DNA from: Paracentrotus lividus
Lineage: Eukaryota > Echinodermata > Echinoidea > Camarodonta > Echinidae
DNA length: 64,000 bases
Direction of reading: 5' to 3'
Assembly (NCBI GenBank): GCA_940671915.1
Contig: CALNVZ010000174.1
Coordinates: forward strand, 23,756,622 to 23,820,621
The notes beneath the pieces are model-generated. The model did not search any database. It was given only the letters and a program-made list of their open reading frames with translations, and was not told the DNA's origin. This document shows, in pieces, positions 47,241 through 58,948 of the stretch (the first letter of the stretch is position 1; each line of letters starts with the position of its first letter). The position numbers were made by a program, and so were the translations under genes.

Positions 47241-49190
47241 AATGAAGGGAAGTAGAGAGCTTTATGTTTGGAATCATTTGGATTTGTTTATTTTTTGCCT
47301 ATGCATAAATATATATGTATATATTTCGAAATCATTTGTTTTCTATTTGAATTGGTATATTTTCCTGACAGATACTGCACGATTATGTTGTGTATTATCT
47401 CAAAATGTGTTAATTGTATTTATTTTGATATAAAGACAGTACGATTAGTGTTAATATCTCTAGGATTAAAGGAAATAACCAAGAATATAGTTTACATGTC
47501 GAAATTCATATGCATATCAGTGGACCATGAACGTTATAAGCGTGATTAGCCTACATAGCTTCGAAATTATATAGCTGTATCAAGAGCTTTAAATACTATT
47601 TTAGACACTTGTTGTGGAAAAAACTTTAAGTTACTGCAACTGTTTATAGGGGGGAAAAAACTCGGACATTCGGCCGAGCTATCAAAGTAAGAAAGGAAAG
47701 TAACATTTGAAATGATCAAACGAATAAATAGAAGTGTAGGAAAAGAGGTCAACGTAGCTACGAGCATAATAATTTACAAGACATTTTAACACTTCTGGGA
47801 TTTCTCAAACTATGTTCAACAGAAAAATATTCATAGTAGCCCAAAGCATATTATTTCACACTTTGCCCACTTTGACGTCACACAAAGTTAGTGGTCTCCA
47901 ACAAGAATATAACTTGTATGACATATGAACAAGCAAAATGGTTGAGCATTATCGTAAAATTGCATGACCGATACCTGTTGGTCAAGTACCAATCCAATCT
48001 AAACCGTCCCTCTACCATGTCTACCTTTCCAATATTTTCTATTCCCATGAAACGTCTCTATTTCATGTTCATGTGTTTCAAATTTGCAACGATTGCCGAC
48101 AAAGGTGTAAAATACTTGTCACTTTGGCTGTTTCCTGGAGGGGGCGTTGACGAAAGGTATTCTACCTTTTTTTTTCTTTTCTCTTATTTTTTCGTAATGG
48201 ATTGTATCAAAACTACATCGATGGGAATCGAGAGAAAGTGGGATGAATTAAGGTGATAATTGTCACCATGGTGTCAGAAAGTGATGACAGTTTTGCTTTA
48301 GAATCTAATTCAAGAACCGTTCACTCCATTTTATATCAATTTATTCCTTTTCTAGGGGTGTCGACCGGCACAACAAGAGGAGGAAACCCAATATAAATCG
48401 GAAATAACACAGTTATTATAATATACATTCATTTCATTGATCATGTGAAACATTTATACAACAAATCGCCATATCTGATGTAAGAATTTTGTCTGTTTCT
48501 CTTGTTTTGTTTTGTTTTTGTTTTTGTTTTTTGTTTTTTCTCTCTCTCTCTAGCATGTCCAGGTATATATTTACCATGTTTACGCGAGTTATTTTACAAA
48601 ATATATTTCTGACCCAACAAAACTGTTTTCTCACAATGATGATAACATGAGCATAAGGATAGAAATAAAGTGAGATTAGAAGGGCAGTGAAAAAAGGAAA
48701 GTTGAGATGTGATTGAACTGAAATAGCTTCTGTCATATCTAAGATCAAAGTTCAAAGGTCACGGTCCTGGCAACCAGATGACCCGAGGGGAAAGTCCTTT
48801 TTACAATTCCACTGTGATAAAGAGAGGGTCAAGGGAAGAGAATCGGTAACTTTAGGTGAGGTCACGTGTCCTAGGGCACCGCATCAAACCACGTCTTACT
48901 TCTCACCTCCTAGTCTTGACACCCAATCATTCGAACTTGAAGAGAGAAAGGTGGAGAGAAAGAGAGAGAAATAGAAAAGATGGTTCTGGGTCAATTTCAT
49001 TTCTACACGTGTTTTCCATGACAAATGATAAGAATTGAGAGATAAAAAGAAGATTAAAGCAATTTATATTTAGAATTTTAAAGTGGACATATGTTCCAGT
49101 TGTAATTAAAATAAATTTATTTGAAGTGACGGATGGATCAAGCTTACTGAAGAAAAAAAACATAACTTTCTCTGCGATTGTTCTAATATT

Positions 49191-49193
<3 letters not shown>
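47241..49193. other. Non-coding; regulatory cluster at 48742-48868
   Basis: Frames of up to 121 codons (47891-48256 plus) show no domain. TTTTG repeats lie at 48502-48540. The stretch 48720-48930 has complex sequence and several binding-site words, listed separately. Confidence 0.4.
48742..48868. promoter_or_regulatory. TCF, DR1 and E-box site cluster
   Basis: AGATCAAAG (48742-48750) is the full TCF/LEF consensus. It overlaps by two bases AGTTCAAAGGTCA (48749-48761), a DR1 nuclear-receptor site of HNF4/RXR/COUP type. About 100 bp downstream lies GAGGTCACGTG, which contains the E-box CACGTG (ending near 48868). A GATA word, TGATAAAG, is near 48815. The clustering suggests an enhancer, but only the words are seen. 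Confidence 0.4.

Positions 49194-49235
<42 letters not shown>
49194..49235. repeat. (TA)n microsatellite
   Basis: About 42 bp of alternating AT. Confidence 0.98.
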
Positions 49236-49237
<2 letters not shown>

Positions 49238-49420
49238 CAAACCCATTTCAAACACGATATACGCACACTTCCATGCTAAAGTCACGCACGTTCATCATTA
49301 TTTGAAAACGACAATAATGTGAATTTATCTATTATCTATTCACCTAAAGCTCACTTCAAAATTTTTACACTTACCATGATTATAGTGTTTATTCATCTCT
49401 CTATCTATCTCTCTGTCTGT

Positions 49421-49482
49421 CACACCCACACACACACATACACACACACACACACAAACACACCCATAAACACACACACACA
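49421..49482. repeat. (CA)n microsatellite
   Basis: Impure CA repeat with ACAAACAC and CCATAAA interruptions, about 100 bp upstream of the LINE remnant. Confidence 0.95.
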
Positions 49483-49562
49483 TTTTATACATACACAAGC
49501 CCTCTTTCCCTCTCTTTCTCCATCTGTGAGTTTATGTGGATTATCCTTAACTTATGCAAACA

Positions 49563-50424
49563 ATGATTAACGAATATTTAGCTGCTATTCAAAACTGGCG
49601 ACTACACAACGAACTTCTGTTAAACGTAAAGAAATTTAAGCTTATTGCAAAACTAAATCATTTAACAATGTCATTGTAAGGATATGTGACTCTACATTGG
49701 ATACAGTAAATACATGTGATTACTTAGGGGTAACTCTTGATAAGGAATTATTAGGGAAATCACATATTGATTCTGTCAGATCTAAACTCTTATGTAATCT
49801 TTTTATGCTCCGAAGACTAAGACCATATATTGATGTTGACACTGCTGCTCTTTTATACCATACAATGTTACACCCTCATTTTGACTATTGTAACACTGGA
49901 TGAAACTTGATTCAACGGCTATGAAAAGACTCCATATACTTCAAAACCGAGCTCTCAGAATTGTTTTGCATGTAGATTATCGTTTTAATAGAATTGCATT
50001 GTAGCAAACGCTCTCCATAGACTGTTTGAATGTAAAAGTAAAGAAAGACTTTGTTATTCTGGTTTTTAAGCTTCTGAATAACTTGCTACCTGATATACTC
50101 TGTTCCAAAATCAATGTTAAACAACAAAATCTATACTCTCTCAGAAATATCGAAAGGATAATAACCTTGCCCAAACCAAAAAAAAATTTTTTTTTTTGGA
50201 AAAAAAGCACAGTATATACTGCCAGTCAGTTATTCAACGACCTTCCACAAGATATCAGAACAAAAACAAAATTATCTGTATATATAAAAAGTGTTGAAAA
50301 TATTTTCCATACATGTTTCTCATATACCCCCACCCCTCAGTTGTATGTTCGACAACTGAGGGGTCTTCTTCTTTTTTTTAATTATCTTTTCCTATGTTAC
50401 TATTTTTGTATTTGTAATTTTTAA
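49563..50424 (+). pseudogene. Reverse transcriptase C-terminal remnant, disrupted
   Basis: Block 1 (49563 to about 49650) reads LAAIQNWRLHNELLLNVKK, the region just after the YADD catalytic loop, which itself is missing. After a frameshift, block 2 (about 49655-49903) contains CDYLGVTLDKEL and LLYHTMLHPHFDYC, conserved RT thumb-side motifs. A second frameshift at about 49900 leads to block 3, with MKRLHILQNRALRIV, an in-frame TAG at 50002-50004, FKLLNNLLPDI, then YTASQLFNDLPQDIRTK near the C terminus. With two frameshifts, one stop and no catalytic motif, it is inactive. Confidence 0.85.
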
Positions 50425-50558
50425 TGTTGTAATTAGTTATTTTATGTATTATATGTATTCTTATGTATTCTTATGTACGGACTTGCTGAAAACAGCCTTG
50501 CGGCTGATAGCAGGTTTTTTCATACCGTATTTAAATAAATAAAACAATACAAATAAAA
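49563..50558 (+). mobile_element. 5'-truncated non-LTR retrotransposon (LINE), CR1/L2-like
   Basis: The copy starts inside the reverse transcriptase and runs to its 3' end. After the coding remnant comes an AT-rich 3' UTR with the stem-loop CAGCC-TTGC-GGCTG (50493-50506), then a tail of AATAAA/AAATAAAA-type repeats (50530-50558). 5' truncation, a 3' hairpin and a short tandem tail are characteristic of the CR1/L2/Rex group; the exact clade cannot be fixed by eye. LINEs of this kind supply the machinery for SINEs. The hairpin could be the recognition element if a local SINE shared it, but none does visibly. Confidence 0.8.
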
Positions 50559-51888
50559 CAGTCATTACAAAACACTTTTACATATTTGGGTTGAAAAATC
50601 CCTTTTATTACAATTGAAAAGAAAAACATAAACGTGAATTATTTTAATATATATATATATATTTTTTTTTTTTGGGGGGGGGATCTCCAATACAAGTTTT
50701 TGAATGATTACTACATTTTGCATACAATTTTCTTTCTTTCACATTCTGTTTCCAGCTAAGTTGTATTCACACATAGTAACGGTTACAACGCCGACTTAAG
50801 ACGAATCAAAAGAGAATACATACTTCAGTATAGTAAGAAAGCGCATTTTGTCATGCTTTGCACTAACGGAGCACAAGAGGAAAAGTTGAGAGGATCAGAT
50901 ACGGGTGAGTTGGCCGAGAGAGATTGAGACCACGTCGGTCTTTCGTTCGTGTGTTTCGCCGAAGCGTCTCCATCGCTTCTCTTTCATCGCTTTCTCTCCA
51001 CTATTTGAACTCAAACATGCGCATAATAGAGTAATTTATGTGGGTCTAAACGAGGTGGACCGACTCCCATCGAGTGAAACTGAAAGAAATGTATAAAAAA
51101 TGGAAGAGAGAGAGAGAAGAGGGAAGGGGATAAAATGAGAGATGATGGAGAAATCGAGAAAGAAGGGAAAGAGGGGAGCAAATCTTTTACATTCACACGA
51201 TTTGCGAAATTTGAAACCATTCTTTGTCCCTTTGTGACACTTCTCTGTCCGACTGAAGAAGAATTGAAAATTGCAGGGGAGTAGAGCGGCAGGCGACTGA
51301 ATCGAAAGAGTTACATTTATTTGTGAGTTTATCTTCAACGGTAATACTTTCTATCGTAATTCGGACATCAGTTGCCCATATGCCTTTGTTTCCTACTATC
51401 ATGGCTATTGAGAATTACGTTAAGAAATAACTTTTCAAAACAAATTTCTATCATTGAATTACCCTCAACTTATATCATTTATATTAACTGGCTGACAGTG
51501 TATGCCAATTTACATGTAATTATATAACCATATGAATTGATTATATAAAGGCCTGATATAATACACTTCCTTTTCAGCTTTTGTAAAGCCTTCATATTAC
51601 ATTTGTCAAACGGTTTTCTGAAGCATGCAACACCACTAGTCATTACCACTGAACCTGTTTGATGTAGGCTAAGAACCCATAAACATGATCAATGCAAAAC
51701 ATGTTTGATTGTTGCGCCCTATCAAAAATGTCTTACAGATATTTATTTGGAAAAATGCATACCTCAGAAGAGTTGTCAATCAGTTATCCATGATGCGATA
51801 GTGACCTCGTTGAACTCAAAGTCATCTGCATATCAGGAAGATAAAAAAAAGGGTTGAAATTGGTAAAGAAAGAGAACCAAATCCTTAA
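50559..51888. other. Non-coding spacer
   Basis: TA, T and G runs at 50648-50682. The stretch 50880-51340 is more complex and open in overlapping frames on both strands, without a recognised domain. Confidence 0.45.
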
Positions 51889-52336
51889 AGGGAAGCTCTG
51901 GACCCAAAATAAATTGCTTTTATAAAAAGCATAGAAATTAGAAAAACAGATTTTAAAAAGTTTGAAGAAAATCGGACTAATATTATAAGAAAGTTATGAA
52001 TATCTTTAGGATGCAAAAAAAAAAAATGATCGCTACACCAAATCGGCAACACCTGTGATGTCTTAGGGGCACAACTTCCCAAGCATTGTCTTTTTTTTTT
52101 AATGTTAAATTTTCACTTAATTTGTTAAGAAACTGTTTCCTCATAACTTTGGCCAAGATATATTGATGGTAATCTGTTATTGCATCTATGCATTTTCATA
52201 AAATGAGAATTGTAATGACATTTTTTTTTCAAAGTGATATTTTTCATGATATTCAACATTCATGAATATCTTTTTTCTATAACAAAAACCTACTTAAAAT
52301 CTTTGTTTTTGTATTTCTAGATGGGGTGCTTATTTT

Positions 52337-52424
<88 letters not shown>

Positions 52425-52711
52425 GATGCAATAGCATATTGCCATCAATTATGAGGAACACAGTTTCTTAACAAATAGAGTGAAACTTTATCATAAAACA
52501 ATATAGAAAATGCATGGCAAGTTGTGCCCCTTTGACATCACAGCTTTGTGAATGTGTTGCCAGTTTGGTTTAGCGATCATTTTTGTGTGCATCGTAAAGA
52601 TATTCATAACTTTCTTATTATAAGTCCGATTTTCTTCAAAATTTTTTATTCTGTTTTTCTAATTTTTCTGCTTTTTATTAAAGCAACTCATTTTGGGTCC
52701 AGACCTTCCCT
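51889..52711. mobile_element. Palindromic TTAA-target MITE 3 with (TA)n loop
   Basis: TTAA at 51885-51888 and 52712-52715 flanks ends AGGGAAGCTCTGGACCC and GGGTCCAGACCTTCCCT. The arms are complementary for about 300 bp each, including GAAAATCGGACT, AAGAAAGTTATGAATAT and GGGGCACAACTT. The apex is an 82-bp (TA)n run at 52340-52421. The module at 51960-52008 is shared with MITEs 1 and 2. There is no coding capacity; the 65-codon minus frame (52082-51885) lies in an arm. Confidence 0.92.
52340..52421. repeat. 82-bp (TA)n at the apex of MITE 3
   Basis: Perfect alternating TA, located at the centre of the palindrome. Confidence 0.98.
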
Positions 52712-55700
52712 TTAACCCTATCAAGACCAAGGGTTAGGGGCACAATGTGCCCCCAATCAAAAGTTTATACGCCGTTTCTATACGCTTAAATCATTTTTAA
52801 ACAAACTTGGTGACGTTTCCTAAAATTTATTCACAAACATTTTGATATATATTTTGTTGGGGCATGATAATCCGTGTTGCCATGGAAACCACAAATAAGC
52901 AGCCATTTTTCATAAACATTTTTGTCATTTTTTATATTCATAGTTATAAACAATATGAGAGTGTTATCAATGGGCTTTCTTTATTTAAACTGAATTGAAA
53001 TAACCTTCGAAACTAAATACCACTCTTCTTCTTTTGATTTTGTTACTTTTCATATGAAGAAAATGGCGCTAAAAAATTGATATCATGTCACATTTTTAAG
53101 TTTTAAAATGAGTTTATCCTTTGAAATTCACAGAATATGATTATTGCTTATCATATAACTAATTTGCATACCTAAACAGTGAAAATTTGTACAAAAACAA
53201 TTAAAATTTAATTATTTTGGATAATAACCCAAAGCGCCCTCTTGTGGGGAAATTGCATTTTTCGTACTGAAGAGCATAGAGTGCCCCCATTTGGTAACGT
53301 TGAACATTTTAAATAGATGAAGGAACAATGAATGAATCATAAAATCATATTTGTAACAGTCTTCATCATCAAACTGTGATTTTAGAGAGTTAAAATGATT
53401 TAATTCAAATTCTGTGCATTTTTTTAAATGTATTTCTTTATTCAACTGCTAATATCACCCCCTTATTATCATGACCTTGATAAATCTTAGTTTTACCAAG
53501 TTGTAGAGTTGCTCTATCGTCATGCCAAATATGAAAGTGATCGGCCAAATAATTAGAAAAAAAAATATTGTGTGTGTGTTTGTGCGTGTTTTATTGTTTG
53601 GCGTTAAACCGTTGTACGGAATGTGAGTTCATTAAAGCTGGTGTAAAGTATAGTTTTGGTAAATCTCAAAATATAAACTCTCAAATATTAATTGAAGTGA
53701 CAGAATGAAAGATAATGTGATAAAACACGTTTCATTTGAAAAATGAGATCTAAAAATCATAACAAATGTTTACTAAATAAAAAGGGCCTATATTTTCTCT
53801 CTCTTTTAATATGCAATAATTATTATAGGCACGAATGGAGAGGAATATTTCAAGGAAATATATGTAAATAAATATAATAAAGCTCTTTGACAGATATCGC
53901 TAAATATATCGACTAGTGAACAATTTGAAGTCCTATTTTTAGGTAAAATATATCAGAGCGAAAAAAGGGCGTTAGATCTTATGGTCAAATTAATATTTTC
54001 ACAAAGATTCAGTTTGTATACAAATGAAGCAATGGTCACTTTGGCGTTTTTGTAGTTGAAGTGTATAAATTCAGCTTTTAATTAAGAAAATTTAGTTTTG
54101 CCTCATATATGTATAGCCTTAATAATTTCTAAGTATAGTTAAATTGAAACTAAATTTTGTTTATTGTTATTATTAAATTAAATATAATTATACGCATCTA
54201 TCCCATGTGTTGTAGATAATTGTAAAAAAAAATCTTTACGTGTTTTACAAACATTCTTGTTTAACATTTTGATGATTCTTTTCATTTTCATAGATTGTAA
54301 AACAGTGAGTGCGCATAGTATTTAAACAAATATGCCTACACTGTAAAACATATTTGAATTTCAACAGCAAATCTGCTTTTCAGCAGTTCCAATAACTTGT
54401 ATGTAAAATTTCAGAATTGCCGGTTATTTTTCTCCTGCAAATATTTATGTCACAGATACAAAATATATATCAGGACTAAACGCATTGATTCCGTTTTTTA
54501 TGTTGACTCTGATGACGTAACTTTGATGCAATGTTTTTTTTTCTTCAAAAAGTGTACGGTACAAAATCAATTATATATATAAGTACGTGGCAGATATTAA
54601 ACAATTTAGAATAGGGTTTCCATCTCTGACAATCAACATCAAGATAAGAAAATGATGGCAAAGTTCTACATTTAAAGGGTATTTTCTTTCTTTTTTGCTG
54701 TTTTGGTGGCGGAGTTGAAGGGAAACAATATAAAACTTTTTTTTTTTTTTTTTTTTTTGCTTCTACTTGAAAGACAGTTTTTTTTCGTATCACAGGGAGC
54801 TATTTAATACAAGCTCAACTTTCGGGGGAAAAAAACACCTTTTTGTTTGTAATTTTGTATTGCAAATTGACAATGAATATGCCACGTCATTTCTTGTTAT
54901 GCTTTATATCAAAATGTACTTCTACTAAGAAGTATAAAACATTACTTAAAATATGGTTACAGAATTTTTATTTTACCTGTGCGTATCAAGGCTAACCCTT
55001 AAGATTGAAACAAAAAATATTCACACATTTATTGCACTGCTTAAACTGCACATCATAGCCATTTCTCTATTTATGTTTATTTCTCTCTCTCTTTCTGAAT
55101 TTCCTGAAACATTGTTACGATTACGTCATTTCCTTCCACATGCCCGGATGAATATGAATTTGTGTCATTTCCTGCCATTTGCTTATTACTCCTAGATTAT
55201 CCTGAAAATATTTTCATTCGATACTTGTGGCGAGGTGACATTTCTGACTGTATCTGTTGACACTTTGACCAAGCAAATCTGTTCTTCTGCGAGTGGATTA
55301 CCAAAAAGGATTCTCTTTCTGACGAGATTGGAATGAGGGGCCTACACAACTTAGCCAAGAACAATTCATCTGAAACGACAAATCAACGTCTTACACTATA
55401 ATGCATCGTCAACTGATGATGATTTTTTGACTCCTCACATCATGCACATCTTTACTGAAGGTTTGATATTTATTCATTAAAAAATAAACAAGATACTATT
55501 TCCTTGAATGTATTCTATTCGTTTAGAAATGTTTAGCAGGTTTATGGATGGAAAACCATTATAATTGTCTAAATCGAGTTTAACCCCTTATAGAATTTGT
55601 ATAATGTTTATAAATTTCGTACTGTACCCCCTCGACAGATCTACCATTCAAAAGCGATAGCAAACCATAATCCCCAGGTCGATATCTATGATTTTTGACG

Positions 55701-57403
55701 CGAAGGCCTATATTTCCCGCCATGGACTCACCTCGACCTATTTTCTCTTGATTACATGTCATCTCCACTCCCAAGTTCCCATGCATCATCATTGATCCTC
55801 GGTCTTATGGCATCGAGACACCAAAACCAAGTCATCCTTAACCCCCTCAACACATCATCATCACATCATAGAGACCAATCACTATGAGATTCCGTAACGT
55901 CTCAAGAATAGCTAACGGTCAATGGGTTAACGTGTATATTACACAAGGTCAAGGATACGTGGTCAAGTTTCAAACCAGAGCTATTAATTCTAAACTTTTT
56001 GGATTCTTTAGGGAGATTTTTCGTGGTTTATTTGTTTGCGTTGTATTGTGTTTCTTCAAAAGAAAATCCCTGTGTTTTGTTTTCGACGCTTTGCATGCTT
56101 TGCAATGTTGGATGACAGGAGCCATCGTTTGTGGATCTTCCTTGTGCTTGTCATCTTCTTCTGGCATGGATTTATATGTCTTTATCTCACTCTAGTCTAA
56201 CATTTCAAAATATACATCTTCCGTCAAATAATTTCCATGAGCCGCAAAGTTCTCCTGTGTTATATGAGGATCTCCGAAGAAAAGAAAAAAAAAATCATAT
56301 AAGAAAATTGTCAATTAGGCCTATAACATATGTAGGCCTATTTGTTGTATTGTCAAATTATTCTTTGTTCTCTATAAATATGCGTGATTTATTAATCGAC
56401 CTACAGCAGACGAACCGTTAGTTTTATAGTTTATTCAATATTTAAGAGGAAAGAAAGTGATGTTATGACATAAGTGAATACCTTTTTAGGTAGATGCTTC
56501 TAGGAGGAAGCTTCGACAGACAATTAGGAGGAGTATTCACGTACCAAGAACGTGCTTTTGGACGTAGTCCTCGTGATGACTTGAAGCTGTTCTTATAGTT
56601 ATCATTCATGATGAGATGTTAGGCGAACCTAGCGAGGTGTGAGATTCTATTGTAATTGCCACTCACTTGCATTCTTTTGTGATGACTTATGGCGTTCCCC
56701 AAAATACCAACCATTTCCAACTGGCCTCGCCTTATCCATGTTTTTTTTTTCCTGACCCAGTACATAGACATTTATTCTATGTCACTCGCTGCGCTTATAA
56801 GATGAGCATCCCACTTTTTGTTATTATTTCTATTTTTGGTATCAGCTAATGAGGTTTCTTAAACAATGTAAGGAGGACATTTCTTGTGGATCTTTTTCTC
56901 TGTGTGTGTGGTTTTTTTTGGGAGGGTGTAGGTTTATTTTCAAACTAAAAGGTCCCCTAAAAAATTAATTACCACAACTTTAAATTACTTTGATAAGGAG
57001 CTTATCATAATTAAGAATTAGGGATAATGTCTAAACTGAGATGATTCTGTTTCCGAATGATAGTGCAAATACATTTTATTACAATAAACAAGTGTCATTT
57101 TGCAAAACGATGTCATTGAAAGGGTACTACAAAGAAGTTGATTCTTCATGGTCCTAGATTTGAAGGCTAAGAAGACCCCTTTTTCATCTTGATTATGTCT
57201 AGCGATATGATCTATCATCACAGTGTATTTGTGATGATGTTCAGAACTGAAACTGCTGTGCTGACAGTAACGAAGTACCTCACACGCCTTAACCCAACCC
57301 AGACATCCGAAACTTGAATTTAAGAGGGGAGAAATGTAGAATATCATAGACGTACATGCAGAAAAAAGTATATACCGTTGACCCTTTCCCTCTCTGGCAT
57401 CGT

Positions 57404-57404
<1 letters not shown>
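52712..57404. other. Non-coding spacer
   Basis: Contains GTTGCCATGGAAAC (52876-52889, X-box-like), GCGCCCTCTTGTGG (53234-53247, CTCF-like), and a T run at 54737-54758. More complex stretches lie at 55195-56000 and 56460-56640. Two TAGGCCTA words sit in an inverted arrangement at 56315-56340. Frames of up to 149 codons (57467-57018 minus) include the poly-G stretch and no recognised domain. Confidence 0.4.

Positions 57405-57440
<36 letters not shown>
57405..57440. repeat. 36-bp poly-C run
   Basis: Thirty-six consecutive C on the plus strand, followed by TCCCCC. The opposite strand is poly-G and gives the poly-Gly segment of two spurious minus frames. Confidence 0.98.
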
Positions 57441-57443
<3 letters not shown>

Positions 57444-57472
57444 CCCAACTCTCCCCCACATATACACACCAG

Positions 57473-57790
57473 GGCCCGTATTCCATAAATGTTGGACTTA
57501 AGCATGAAACTTAAGCATTCAAAAATCTTTTTGCTAAAATTAATTTTTGTTTTAATTTAAGAATTTCATCTTAGACTATTTTTGACAGTTAAGCAGAAAT
57601 TCTTAGATTTGGGCTAAGTCAAACGTCTAAAATGGAGTTGCACCTACAAATACGCACATAAGAAAAGAAAATATTATCCTAACTTTGTTTAACGTGTTTG
57701 GAATAAGGGCTTTAAAAAATTCCAGGACAAAATCTTTAAACAAATACTTAGACTTAAGACAAACTGCTCATAGTTTATGGAATGCGGGCC
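57473..57790. mobile_element. Harbinger-like MITE, ends GGCCCGTATTCCATAAA
   Basis: GGCCCGTATTCCATAAA at the left and TTTATGGAATGCGGGCC at the right are inverted repeats with one mismatch. CAG occurs on both sides (57470-57472 and 57791-57793), consistent with a 3-bp target duplication. The interior has further short complementary words such as GACTTAAG and CTTAAGCAT. Length is 318 bp. Termini of this kind are common in invertebrate PIF/Harbinger MITEs. The 61-codon plus frame across the right half is incidental. Confidence 0.85.
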
Positions 57791-57793
57791 CAG

Positions 57794-58737
57794 CTTCCCT
57801 CAATTATTACTCCGTCTTTGTAATCTGCAATATAATTCCACTGGATAGTATATCTGGGAAGTTGATATAGACATGTTGCATCTAACTTGGATAAACTTGC
57901 GAAAATTTATAAATGTACTATAATAAGTATTTATTAAAGATATTTCTCCTTTAAAAAAAAAAGATAATTGTTTGCTTTCCTATAGTTTTTCTTTTGTGTA
58001 TTACTTGTGTAGGGCCTATTCTAATTGAGTATTACCCAAACTCAGAGCATGCGGAATTAAAGTGGTGGGGGAGTAGGAAAATATTCCCGAATAAACAACG
58101 TTAAATAGAGAACTTTAAGTCAAATTTCTTGCAAAATGAATCCCACCTATCAAAGGATGCCAAAGTAGTCATTTATAATGCCACTCCTGCCTAGGCCTAT
58201 GCCCCCATCCTCTGCCCTTCCCCTCCCCTCACGTCCTCCCATGTGCACGGGTGATTGATACGATGCACACGTTCATTGATGGATTGGGGGAGGAGGTGAT
58301 GACGGTAGAGTTGTTATTTGGGACAATACTTGTTGAAAGTTTAGGCAGGAAACACGTAACGAGTGAGTTCAATCACGTTGTTATTTACTGACAATTATTG
58401 GAGAGGGTCCGATCAGTCAGCCCAGCGCGCCCGTACCGTCCCTCCATGGGAGAACAACCAGAAGATGATGGCATCAGCGGTAGGGCATGAAGCCTGGTGT
58501 TTTGGGGGGTTTGTGTCGTTTTTAGAAGATGACTTCATATCATTGGTCGGCGTGTAGTGCAGAGGATGAACGGGTTATCGACCTGTTATATTAGAACGAT
58601 TGCATTCAACTTATAATGACATATCAAAAAATTATAAAATTGAACAAAAAACCCTCTATTTTCTGCATATTTATAAAGATAAGCTAAGGACCAACGTGTA
58701 AAAGTAATATGGATTACTTACAGTCTCCGTGTGGTGT
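57794..58737. other. Non-coding; complex stretch 58185-58560
   Basis: The stretch 58185-58560 is GC-richer. It contains TGATTGAT (near 58252), a Pbx/Hox-type word, and TGACAATTATTGG (near 58389), a Meis-plus-homeodomain-type arrangement. It is open for 64 codons on the plus strand (58363-58557) without a recognised family. A regulatory role is possible. Confidence 0.35.
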
Positions 58738-58738
58738 G

Positions 58739-58775
<37 letters not shown>
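58738..58775. repeat. (GT)n microsatellite
   Basis: About 38 bp of GT repeats. Confidence 0.97.
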
Positions 58776-58776
<1 letters not shown>

Positions 58777-58829
58777 TATGTTTATATTTTATATTGGTTG
58801 CAATGTTCGTAGTGTTGGTAGAAACACAA

Positions 58830-58902
58830 TAGTAATAATATTATTATCATTGATAATAATAATAATAATAATAATAATAATATAATAATAATAATAATAA
58901 TA

Positions 58903-58936
<34 letters not shown>

Positions 58937-58948
58937 TAAATAATTAAT
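58830..58948. repeat. (TAA)n microsatellite, about 119 bp
   Basis: TAA/ATA repeats with several TATAA phase shifts. It is the complementary trinucleotide class to the tract at 21806-22339. Confidence 0.97.

Noticed and set aside
56473-56539. GTGAATAC/GTATTCAC inverted pair with an inner GCTTC/GAAGC stem
   Set aside because: The arms are short with mismatched spacing, no target duplication and no second copy in the window.
57018-57486. 149-codon and 65-codon minus frames with a poly-Gly segment
   Set aside because: The glycines come from the C36 run. The rest has no domain, and the two frames overlap.
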